Assembly (NCBI RefSeq): GCF_933775445.1
Contig: NC_065878.1
Location: 2,068,001-2,132,000, forward strand
Origin: Argentina anserina
Taxonomy: Eukaryota > Streptophyta > Magnoliopsida > Rosales > Rosaceae
Reading direction: 5' to 3'
Length of the DNA stretch: 64,000 bases
Every line of letters starts with the position of its first letter. Position 1 is the stretch's first letter. The notes beneath the pieces are model-generated. The model ran no database searches, was not told the origin of the DNA, and saw only the letters and a list, made by a program, of their open reading frames with translations. A program made the position numbers and the translations under genes. Positions 1 to 10,183 of this stretch are shown one piece after another.

Positions 1-2354
1 AATCATTAACAAGAAAATCTTTTATTCAATTTATACTTTAAATATCAACTATTTGCTTGATATATGCAATCTCTCATATCCATGATTATCGGGTGCAACA
101 AATTTTATTTTATTTTATTAAAATCATCTCAAGTTTCACAATAGCATATTGAACTAATCGAAGTGCAGTTGCCGTGCAAAATACCGGGGTCGCTCAACTT
201 TGGGCTAGGAATTTGTGGCTCAACTATTATCACCAGAATTCAACATGCAACGCCTCCTTTTGGTTTAATACCCCACTATACGTCACAACCTAGTCTACAC
301 ATTGATATATTATCCGTTTTTAATCACCCTTACTATTTTGTTATTCTAATTAAGAACTCTAAACCCGTCTTATTACGTGAAGTTAAGTCTATTCACATAG
401 ACACAACAACTTTTCTCCCTAAAATGATGTGGATTTATAGTGTAGATGTTAGTTTAAGGGGATTGACGTTTCTCACCGCCACACTTCTGGCCAAGAATGT
501 TCTTTGTACTAATTGTCATAGCCCAGTATACACGGTTATATATGGTTTGTTTTGGGATCTAAGAACAAAACTACAAGGGCGGAGCTCAAAATGGACAATA
601 TCTAGTGTGGACTGAGCTGTGATAATTTTTATATCTATATATTTCTATACTAAATTAAGCGTCACATTTATCGTCATATAAGCAAAATATAGATTGACGG
701 AATTATTTATTAGTCTAGAAAATAAGAAAATGTTAGAAACCCAAGAAGATTTGATCTAATGACATAGTAGTACTTTATTCATAAGATGACAGTATACTCT
801 AGTATTCCTAATAACAAAGAAACAGTGCGACAATTCAAAAACACAATCAAAAAATCATTTGTCATTCAAAATTGTATTGCACGAATATGAGACTGGTCAT
901 GCAGTATCTTGACAATTCTGATTCCAAACACGAATGAGTTGAATCTTACACTTTTGCCCAAGACGATATGTGTTCCTCAAAATTATGCAAGAGAAACATA
1001 GAGGATCTCTTGACAAGGAAATCCAGTTCAATAATATCATACCAATGCATATGGTACCCAGTAGTGTAACACATTCAAGAGGAAAAAGCAATGCAAGGTT
1101 AAATTATGTGTCCATGGTCACACCCATGTGGAAGCTCCAGAATTCCCTCTCTCTAATGAAAGCTCTCTGTATGTTTCAAGTCCCAACTACTTTTGTTACT
1201 CACCCACCATGAGCAAACAATTTGTACTCTCATTTCATCTTCCTTTGTGCACATAACTGAGTAATGAACATGAAAAGGTTGGGAGAAAAGCCATGGCCCT
1301 CTTTGCTGTAACTTATAATGAGGTCTGAGTTGGGTGTTTGGAGGGAAAGAAGGAAGGAGATGGGGAAAGATTTCATTCATCATCATTCATTTGTTGTGGG
1401 GGCATTTTCATCTATATAAACAATGACAACTAATAGAGAGCTAGCATAGAAATGCAAATGAGGAAGATGGTTGCCCCTCTCCTATATCTTAAGCAAATCC
1501 CCATACCTTTTGTGGTTTACTACCACCAGAAAAACAAAACCCCATTCTCTCTTTTGCGAATGTAGGGATTATAGTATCCCCAATCATGATCATACTGAGA
1601 ATTATTTAAACGGGAATGAGCAAAAGCTTCATAAAAAGCAAAGACCAAAAAAAAAAAGAACATTGTGTTCATTTATTTTTAAGATGGGTGGGGCATGAGC
1701 ACTAATGAGTAATGACCCTTAATAATGTGTTTGAAGATGATAGAAAAATGAAACACATTGTTGGCCAGAGATCAGAAAACAAAGACAGAAGATCCCATTT
1801 CCATATCACATATCATATATCATATCATACATGTCAATTAAGCTAATTGTTTAGTTTTGGCTTAATGCATTGACTAACCCACAGAAACACACTTGGAATT
1901 TGTCTCTCAACCCAAATTCCAAGAGCGTGTAATCCACACTGCCATCACAAATAGATGGTCAGTTGTTTATAAAAAGAAATTCACTTGCTCTTTGGTCATC
2001 ATAAAACGAAAATTACAACTTACTGATAATATTAGAAAAGAGTAATATCCGAAGTCCATGCTGAAACTCTTACCCAGTGTTAATGGTAACGGTTATAGAG
2101 TTTGGTCTCAGAAAAATATGTCAATATTGAACTAGAACACAGCTTCTCATCAATTGTTTGTTGAATACATGTAACAGTTAATTTGATATATTAAGCGGCT
2201 AAATGGGTTCGAATAACACCCCTCTATCACTATTTAGATCTCATTCCATTTGGATATTAATCATATTACAGAAACCATTTGCTTGGAGCTTGAAGAAACA
2301 CTTCATCTATAGTGAAAGCTGCACTACTAAGGAGTAAGGAATCCCTTTTTTTAG
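1..2354. other. AT-rich intergenic DNA, no gene recognised
   Basis: No exon structure, conserved domain or RNA gene could be recognised. An open frame at 163-615 has a composition that looks non-coding. Near its end (about 560-625) lies a stretch of the type 'GAGCTCAAAATGGACAATATC', which I associate with a dispersed plant repeat, so 163-640 may be an old repeat copy. A TATATAAAC box occurs at about 1413-1421 on the + strand, but nothing recognisable follows it. Confidence 0.4.
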
Positions 2355-2687
2355 TTTTTTAAATGGATAGCTTATTCATTAACTTTTCTATTACATTTTT
2401 ACATCTTCACCGTTTAATTTTTAGAGTCTAATATGTAAATCACATCTATAAAATTTTCAGCTAAAATGGTGATCGTTAAGATATCAAACTTGGTGAAAGG
2501 AATGGACGCACCAAATCTGTTAAACATGAACCGTTCATGCTTATAAGTTTAAATCTCAGTTTTGAATGCCTTTAACACCTCCATTTTGGCTTAAAATTTA
2601 CAGAAGTGATCTACATTAGAATCTAAGTGTTGAACGGTGTGTTGAAATGTGATCAAGAAGTTGGTCGAGTGAGTTATCCTTTTAAAA
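2355..2687. repeat. MITE-like element with about 110-bp terminal inverted repeats
   Basis: The left arm (2355-2470) and the reverse complement of the right arm (about 2580-2687) align over about 110 bp with scattered mismatches. Both run from an A/T-rich end through GGATA, TCACAT and ACCGTT blocks to AAAATGG. There is no coding capacity. The size and long inverted repeats fit a miniature inverted-repeat element. I did not find a clean target-site duplication, so the superfamily is not assigned. Confidence 0.6.
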
Positions 2688-2696
2688 TACCTAAAA

Positions 2697-3690
2697 CAAG
2701 GACTTTGAACTCTATGATGATTTACTGTTGAATCCTATAATAATTAATGAACATGTTGTTGCTTATCTCCTAAAAATATAAATCAATCAAAGAAACTACA
2801 ATTAAAAGACTCCTAGGCAACGAGCCAAGTTGGTTTTGGAATTCATCCTTACATCTATTATGAATCTATCTCACAAAGCAAATGAAATACAAATTTAAAT
2901 ATTTATAACACTCAGAGTGCAAAAAGGTATTCTAAATTCATGAATTATCTCCAATTGAGAAGTTAATTATTCCTTTTACTTAGTTATTTTGTTATGTTTT
3001 TATATTTTAATTAATTTTATTTGTTTATATGTATTTTGAAGTGGAATAAAAAAAAAGAGAAAAATCTACACCTATATTATACAAAAATCTGATTTTATTT
3101 TGGGTGTAATCATCACTTCTAAGTCAATTACTTCATTTTTTATCACTCACTCCCTCTATGACCATTAACTTCTTTCATGATCATTCACTTTTTTATTACC
3201 CACTTCCTCAACTGAGAAGCATAATTGCTTTTTTATGTGCAAAATATCAAGTTACGAAAAACATGAAGCTCATATTACGTAAGTTATTACCAACTTATTT
3301 AGTATTTTCAAACATCATTTACAGCTTAAATCTCCAATAAATCAACAAATTGATGAGGTAATATTGTTATAACGGCTACACTCAGGCCTGAATATCATTT
3401 TCAGTGAGTTTACAAAGTAAGTAATATTGTTTGCCTTTTACTTTATTATTCAAAAATTTTGAATTATACCACTTACGTTACACAGTTGATAAGAGTGTGG
3501 TAATAACTTATTGAACTATTTGTAACAAAAAAAAAAACTTCTTGAACTATAATGCACCCTCATCATTTAAGGGGAAAATTTCAATTCAAACAAACTATTA
3601 TCTTTCAATTCTTTTCTCTAGATGGAACTCCTCTAACCAATAGTTAAGTGAAGCAATTGAATTGCCCAAATTAGAGCAACTAAATTTGGC
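2697..3690. other. AT-rich intergenic DNA
   Basis: Nothing supportable was found. The segment is A/T-rich with short homopolymer runs and precedes the promoter region of the CCCH/RRM gene. Confidence 0.4.
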
Positions 3691-4136
3691 AAACTGGTGG
3701 GTCGCTACATAAATTTGCCCCTCCATTCCCCAACCAAAGTTTTGACCTCCGCGTGCGACACACACGAGTTGAAGGAGCGTGCGGAGTCAACCAGGTTTGT
3801 TTCGGTCCTGGGAAGAAAGAGAAACAAGAGAGAGAAGAGTTATAGTGTGTGTCAGAGCGTAGAGGCAAGAGAACGTGCAGTACTTGAAGCACAGATCTGG
3901 ATCCCTCAAAATATCCCCACTCGCATACCCTCACGCGCCCGCAGTAACCCCCCTCACTCACGGCCTTTTAAGACTTCAAAGGAGAGAGACACAGCGAAAA
4001 ACTATCTGTCTCTTTGAGAGAGAGAGAGTGAGGTGCAACTAGTTCTAGTTATTATTAGCTCAGAACCCAAAAAAGCCCAGCACAGCAGAGAGAGAGAGAG
4101 CCAGACAGCAGAGGAAGCAGTAGTATTAAGCAATTG

Positions 4137-4250
4137 ATGGTTCTTCTGCCGCTCTGTTCTTGCTGCTTGGAATTAAACCTCCTAGAAGTTCTAGTTGTGG
4201 GAAGTTTGACTAGAAAAGAGAAGAAGCAAATCTTAATATGCTTCAAGTAG
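4137..4250 (+). promoter_or_regulatory. Upstream ORF (37 codons) in the CCCH/RRM leader
   Basis: An ATG at 4137 opens a 37-codon frame that ends with TAG at 4248-4250, upstream of the main start at 4791. If the leader intron 4307-4605 is removed, a second short upstream frame forms across the junction: ATG at 4303, with TAG 19 codons later in the second leader exon. Upstream ORFs usually lower translation of the main frame. Whether these are translated is inference. Confidence 0.4.
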
Positions 4251-4306
4251 TAGAGCTGCTGGGAGAGACAGAGAAGCTAGAGGTAGACTGCTTCTATCTT
4301 TCATGG

Positions 4307-4605
4307 GTAAGTTGTAGTTTTCTCAACCAGAGTTAGATTTGGGTTCAAATTTAGCAAAGAAACAGATTATTTAAGGGAGAAAAGGGTTTCATTTTTTTGG
4401 GTTTCTTTGCTACTTCTTCATGCCTATGACTCGCCTGCAACTTTTGCTCTCTTTTGGAGAAATTCAACCAACAAAGTCTGTTCTTGTTCTTCCTTTCCTT
4501 TTAACAAATTAAAGGCGACTTCTTTATGGGTTTTTTTTTATTTCTCTTTTCCTTTAAACACTTAAAGGCTCTATCTTTACCTTTCTTTTTCATGGGTTCT
4601 TGCAG
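4307..4605 (+). other. Probable 5' leader intron of the CCCH/RRM gene
   Basis: The donor is GG|GTAAGT and the acceptor is TTCTTGCAG|GAATAAG; the interior is T-rich, as in plant introns. The intron lies wholly upstream of the start codon. A second possible donor at about 4663 (TAG|GTAAAAG) makes the exact leader structure uncertain. Confidence 0.5.
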
Positions 4606-4790
4606 GAATAAGAGGAGAAAGAAAGACACTCATCAACTCTCCACTCATCGCAAGTTGGTAGGTAAAAGGTTTTGGTGTCTGGTTGAGAAAACAAATTTTA
4701 CTTGTTCCGAAAGAGAAACACACTGCTAATTAAGCAGATTTCACAATCCTAGTTTTGGAGGGTTGGTGGCGCGGTGAAGTGTAAGCAGCC

Positions 4791-7601
4791 ATGGATTCCT
4801 ATGAAGCTACAAGGATTGTGTTCTCAAGGATCACAAACTTGGACCCTGAAAATGCCTCCAAAATCATGGGTCTTCTGCTTATCCAAGACCATGGTGAAAA
4901 GGAAATGATAAGATTAGCTTTCGGCCCCGAAGCTTTTCTCCACTCTGTGATTCTCAAGGCTCGCAAGGACTTGGGACTGATGCCCGTTTCCAACTCCCCT
5001 TCCACGCCCTCTTCTCCTTCGCCTTTCCTCTCCACCAATCCAGTCGCTATTACGAGGCAGAACTCTGCTTCTTCGAGGCTGTCTCTCACTATTCCCAACC
5101 CGTCTTCTTCGCCTTCTACTTGGGCTGCTCTGTCTTCCGAGCTTCGAAATCAAAACCAAGATGACAGTATGAGTCCCAACGGCTCTTCCTTCTTCGGGAA
5201 CGGTGGGCCGGACCATGTCCTCGAGGAGTTCCCTCTTCAAGACCAGCTCTCTTTTCTCAACGATGGAGCTCCTAACCTCAGAGGAACCAAGTCCCCTGAT
5301 TTGTTCTACCCACAGTCAGACTTGTCGTCGAGTCCGACTAATGGTTCTGATCACAACCTTTTCTCCTCCTACTCCGGGAACTGGGCCGGCGGCGCCTCTC
5401 TTCACCGCCGGAGCTGCTCTGTTAGTGATGTGTGCTTGGAAGACCCGGGGTTCGGGTGGAAGCCCTGTTTGTATTATGCAAGAGGGTACTGCAAGAATGG
5501 AACGAGCTGTAGATTCTTGCATGGTGGTGGACTTGGAGATTTGGGTTCAGATGGTGCTCCACCTCCACTTGTTGGTTCGCCGAGCAAGCTTGAGATGATG
5601 GACCAGTCCTGCCACGAGGCGCTTCTCAGATCCAAGTCTGCTCATCAGCAAAGACTCGCTGCAGCTTCCCAGCTCATGGCCTCGGCCAACTCATTTCCTT
5701 ACTCATCCTCCAAGTGCATGAACTTTCTCCTTCAGCAGCAACAGACTGATGCTCAGAGGTGCTTAACCAGCTTCTTCTAATCAACGAATTAGTATTCATG
5801 CTGGTTTTTGTTTTTGTTATTGTTATTATTAATCTTCATTGTGTTGTTTTGTGTAATAGGGCTGCAGCAGCGTTGATGATGGGTGATGATATCCACAAAT
5901 TCAGTCGATCTCCTCGGATGGAAAGAAACGAGTTTTCGATGATCAACGGTGGAGGTGGGATGGTGAATCCAGCCTCAAGGCAGATATACTTGACTTTTCC
6001 AGCTGATAGCACTTTCAGAGAAGAAGACGTGTCGAATTATTTCAGGTTTTTGCTCCCACGATTTTTTTACCGTATAATGATTATGATGTGCTTAGTGGAA
6101 TAATATGTGGGTTTTGTTTTTGCTGATTTTGTTTGGTAATGAAACATTGTAGCATTTATGGACCTGTTCAAGATGTGAGAATCCCATACCAGCAGAAGAG
6201 GATGTTTGGTTTTGTTACATTTATGTACCCTGAGACTGTGAAGCTTATTTTGGCAAAAGGGAACCCTCATTTTGTGTGTGATGCTAGAGTGCTGGTCAAG
6301 CCTTACAAGGAGAAGGGCAAGGTTCAGGACAGGTACAGGCAAACTCTTTGCTTCTCATTTTGTTTATAATTGCACAACTTATTAAGGCTTTTTTGATATA
6401 TTAAGCTAATGGTCCTTGCATGTTGTATTTGCCAGGAAGCAACAAATGGAAAGAGGAGATTTGTCTCCCTGTGGCACACCTACTGGCCTCGATGGTAGAG
6501 ACCCTTTTGATCTCCAGCTAGGTAGCTCCTCATTAATGGAATATATGTTGAAATTAGATGATCTATTTTTAAATCGTTGACATAATGTAGTCTTGATTTT
6601 TCTTTTGCTTCTGTTGAAATATCTATCTAGGAGCAAGGATGTTTTACAATTCTCAAGATATGATGTGGAGGAGGAAACTGGAGGAGCAAGCTGAGCTGCA
6701 GCAAGCACTGGAAATTCAAAGCCGAAGGCTAATGGATCTGCAGCTTCTTGATGTTAAGAAGCATCATCATCGTGCTCTTTCTGCCAGCAGTCCGATTAAT
6801 TCTCCTACTCAGTCCCCGAGTATGTTCAGCCAGAACTTTCTGCGTCCTTCATTCCACAGTCCAGAAGGTACTCAAGGTAGGTTTGCTATTTTATATAATA
6901 AGAATGAGCTGTTTAAGCTTTCTTGTGGTTGCTAAAATTTGTAATTTACTCAACCGCAGAGATCTGTGCAAGTCCAGTGCCACCCGTTTCTCCACCTCTC
7001 TTAGCAGACCAGCAGCCTCACTCGGTAGCATCTGTAGTTACAGGTAAAGAATCAGCTGCCAACTGTGACGATAGCAGGGGTGGCAAGGGAAACCGCCATG
7101 AAGATCTGAGTGCATTGTTAGGAAGGTAAGTAGTGATTTTGCAGCACTCAAAATTTTTACTGCATTTAGTCCCAATTGTTCAGTTATAAATGTTCCTAAT
7201 CAAACTTGTACAGCTTGGAGCATAATCTCCCCGACAGCCCCTTCGCATCTCCAACAAAGAGATCCCGAGATTACTTCTCTGCCTTCCCTGTCGTAGCTAG
7301 TGAGGCCAATGATGTATCGGATGTGTCAGCTGCAACGGCTAAAATTAACTTGGCGACTTCCCCCCTGCCGTCCACTTCCTCTCTGGACATGGCATCTTTC
7401 AAGCCTTTTAACTGCCAAATTCCGAGGTAACCGCCAATTCATATATTTAAATTCCTACCAAATCTTGCATGCCCAGTTGGTTGAATTCCAACGCTGAATA
7501 TCTGCGTTTGTGTATTCAGGTTGTCTTCCGGCCATGGAGCCACCATAGGGATGTATGCCGCCGGGGCAGGGGGTCCGAAATGCCCAGTTGGAACTTCCTA
7601 A
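4791..7601 (+). CDS. Zinc finger CCCH / RRM domain RNA-binding protein (AtC3H46/53-like)
   Basis: Eight coding exons join in frame: 4791-5758, 5860-6045, 6153-6332, 6436-6521, 6631-6876, 6960-7125, 7214-7426 and 7520-7601, giving 708 residues. The N-terminus ([14 protein letters not shown]...) is the helical domain typical of the plant C3H46/53/55 group. Serine/proline-rich low-complexity sequence follows. A single C-X7-C-X5-C-X3-H finger uses C226, C234, C240 and H244. An RRM spans about residues 363-441 (RNP-like IYLTFPAD and FGFVTF). A Q/E-rich helix ([16 protein letters not shown]) lies in exon 5. The family is expected to bind mRNA and act post-transcriptionally; the specific targets are unknown. 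All junctions are GT-AG and no frame is broken, so the gene looks intact. The start is the first ATG of the conserved N-terminal domain. Confidence 0.93.
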
Positions 7602-8340
7602 GCCTTTAGTTAGGTATCATGTTACTTACATACCAAGTGATCAAAGTTTGTTTAACATCCAAAACTAACTTTATATATGTGATTAACAAGGCCTGTTCTT
7701 GTTTTTGTAGGAAGGATCAATGCTAAACTAAGAATAACCAAACAAAAACACCACCACAATCTGTAGAAAAAGAATCAAATCTCCACCAGAACTATCATCA
7801 GAAAATACCATACTACTTACTACCATACAAATTGCATACGGAAAAGGCCGTAAAGGAAAGGAGGGAAGCGAAAGCTAGTGTGGGTCTGTCAGCCTCTTTT
7901 CCTTTCTTTCTTATTGTTGTACTACTAGTCCTACCTTCACATCTCATTTTTCAGTATTAAGTCGGAAGAACCACAGGTTTAAATTTAAAGAACAAAGAGA
8001 GACAAAGGAATCACCAACGTACAATGTCAAAAACTTTGCCCGTAACTTTTGCGCACTGTAAAGTGGTTAGTTTGGAGTCATGATTTACCACAAATGGTGC
8101 CCAAAATCTAGTCCAGCAGTGTCTGTCTGTGTTGCTTAGTGTTTTTTTTCTAGTGTAATCAAAGTCTGTACAGCCAGAAGAAGCAGAACCAAGAAGCTAT
8201 AGAGCAGCTATGCTTGAGTGAGAAGAAAGAGGTAAAAGAAGGAAGCTAGAGTGTAATTTTGAATAACCACAAGGCTAGTTCTCCTTCTTCCACCATAGAA
8301 AAGCCTGGAGTGAGATCACCTCAGCTCATCTGTAGCAGTT
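7602..8340 (+). other. 3' UTR / downstream region of the CCCH/RRM gene
   Basis: No reading frame of interest was found. A donor-like GTATCA at 7614 and an acceptor TTTTTGTAG ending at 7710 could define a 3' UTR intron. The following 600 bp is purine-rich, untranslated-type sequence. The polyadenylation site is not determined. Confidence 0.4.
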
Positions 8341-9489
8341 GCGAGATATTGGAGAATTATTAGTTTTTACCTCTATCATTTGGTACTGCCACTTAATTGT
8401 GTACTCTATGTTATTGTCAGTAAAAAAAAGAAAAGGAAATGTAGGAAGGAAATATCAGAAAGTAAAGAAGCTCGAGATTTTACTGTTACTGTTACTGTTA
8501 CTCTCCTTCCTTTGTGTTTGTCTTTATAGTGTTTACGTAAAAGCAATTCCAATTTTCATAAAAGAGGGGTGTGGGTCCACGGTGCATCATGTCACATGGG
8601 GGAGCTGCTGACGCGGCGGGTGGGTGTTTGAGTACTGTATTTTTTAAAAAGACAAGATTTGTGGCGGGTCCCACAGGCTCAACCCATGTGAGGGTGTGGT
8701 GAAAAAATAAAAAGGTGGACAGAGGATAGCGATGCCCACCCACACGTATGACAAAAGTGCACGGATGACAGAATCTTTGGGGGTTTGAAATTTGAATGAT
8801 TTTTAAAATTTTCTTACTGCTGCATCGGAGTTTGGAAAGTACTGCGCGGTAATAAATATTAGTGAGATTGGGCAGTGAGTGAGGTGCAGGCTGGCATTGA
8901 TAACAACAAATCTAATTGACCGTGACGTCACACTTTTGGGCAGGGGGATAATGATTCCGTAGGGGTGCGACCATGCATGGTTGGTGAAGTGAATAATTAG
9001 GGTTTGGTGGATTTGGTACAGTGGACGAGTGAGGGGGGGGGGGGGGGTAGGGGACGAAGCAAATCCAGGGCGATGAAGACTCATTTGGGATTATGTTTTG
9101 TGTGGGATTAATGAGCTTAGGTTTTGGAAGGACAATTTAGGGGGACAAGATACTAAGAAATCCTCATGGAAAAGACCCTTCGGAAAATAGGCGCAATCCC
9201 TCCTATCCCTCTAAGATTTATAAGGGTTTATACCAAGTATTTCCCATTAAAACAATGTTAATTATTATCAGGCAAAATGTGTGCGTGACAGAACAACAAG
9301 AGTTTGATGGTTGAACTGTTGAACATTTTTTGTGGGTCAAAAGTTTAAATGTAGAACATGTTTCCGCAATCAAAGTCAACATTTCAAAATTATCTTAGCC
9401 TTGTGACAAATGCGTGGGTTTCTACTCTGGGTTTCTACTCTTATAGCTTTCTTAGTTGCATAAGGAAAACTGTTATAAAATAATTATAT
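8341..9489. other. Intergenic region with a G15 run
   Basis: No gene was recognised. A run of 15 G residues occupies 9033-9047. Four tandem copies of a six-base ACTGTT-type repeat occur near 8478-8502. The rest is unremarkable AT-rich sequence. Confidence 0.5.
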
Positions 9490-9700
9490 TGTTCAGGGAT
9501 AATTTTCATTCTAATTGTGTGTGTTTTAGCCTAATTAGGTTTCCTTATTAGAGTAGATTATACTTTATGTAATAGATATGAATCTCTGATTAATCAGGAT
9601 ACTCCGTATGTAATGTCTACATATAGCTCTCATTATCAATCAATAAAGAGTTACGTTATGTTATATTACGTTCTTATTATTCTCGTTTCATTATCTTGCA
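9490..9700 (+). mobile_element. LTR of an old + strand Ty1/copia-like element
   Basis: The segment starts TGTTCAGGG and ends CTTGCA. It shares blocks with the LTR of the young copia at 14780-22152 read on its coding strand: GTGTGT...TTAGCCTAAT..AGGTTTCCT and ..GTAATAG. It is followed at once by ACACGTTATCATGCACTTTG, which matches the post-LTR sequence of the young element (CGTTATCACGCACTTTG). This identifies it as a 5' LTR plus primer-site region of a related lineage. A matching 3' LTR was not found. Confidence 0.7.
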
Positions 9701-10183
9701 ACACGTTATCATGCACTTTGTTCTAAAGTGTCTGAGTGACGAGGCTACCATTAAAAAAAGCCCTGAAATCCCATGTTTCGGCATCCCTGTTCTTCTTGAC
9801 ATTGTCGACAATGAGCCTCGAAAACCGACCAATATGTTGTCCAAAACAAAAAATATCAGAAATCAGATATGCTATAGGCACCTAGAAAATTTCTCTAGGC
9901 ACCCATCTCTTTCTTCTACCCCAACTTCCGGCATACCAACGCCGCCCCCGCTTTGTTGGCTGCCCCTAGTGAGGCCCCGCCGTTTTTGAGAGACCAGCGT
10001 CGCCTTGCGCTCTCTACCCAGAACCAGTGCGACCTCCACCTAGAACCAGCGCTACTCAACGCCAACGTCGTCAAGCTTCCTTAACGTTCTGATGACCTAG
10101 CTCGCACGTCTCCTTAGATGATTTTGGATCGACGCCATCAAACAGAAACCGACGTCAAATCCTGGCGTCTCCTCCATTAGTTC
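9701..10183 (+). mobile_element. Internal remnant of the old copia element (leader region)
   Basis: The primer-site-like sequence at 9701-9720 is followed by unrecognisable, later GC-richer sequence (9900-10180) without a gag frame. The same segment resumes at 13061-13520 after the solo LTR, as shown by the AGTTC duplication on both sides. Gag is missing or unrecognisable. Confidence 0.45.

Larger units (their letters stand above)
3690..4790 (+). promoter_or_regulatory. Promoter and long 5' leader of the CCCH/RRM gene
   Basis: From about 3750 the sequence becomes purine-rich, with GA runs at 3823-3842, 4014-4030 and 4088-4102, as is common in plant 5' leaders. A consensus donor (GTAAGT at 4307) and acceptor (TTGCAG ending at 4605) suggest a leader intron. 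The transcription start is not determined from sequence; the leader would be several hundred nucleotides even after splicing. Confidence 0.5.

Noticed and set aside
163..615. 150-codon open frame near the left end
   Set aside because: No recognisable domain, no exon context, and its end overlaps repeat-like sequence; composition looks non-coding.
9033..9047. G15 run as a G-quadruplex regulatory site
   Set aside because: A single homopolymer run in an intergenic region, prone to assembly length error; no promoter or gene nearby to support a role.
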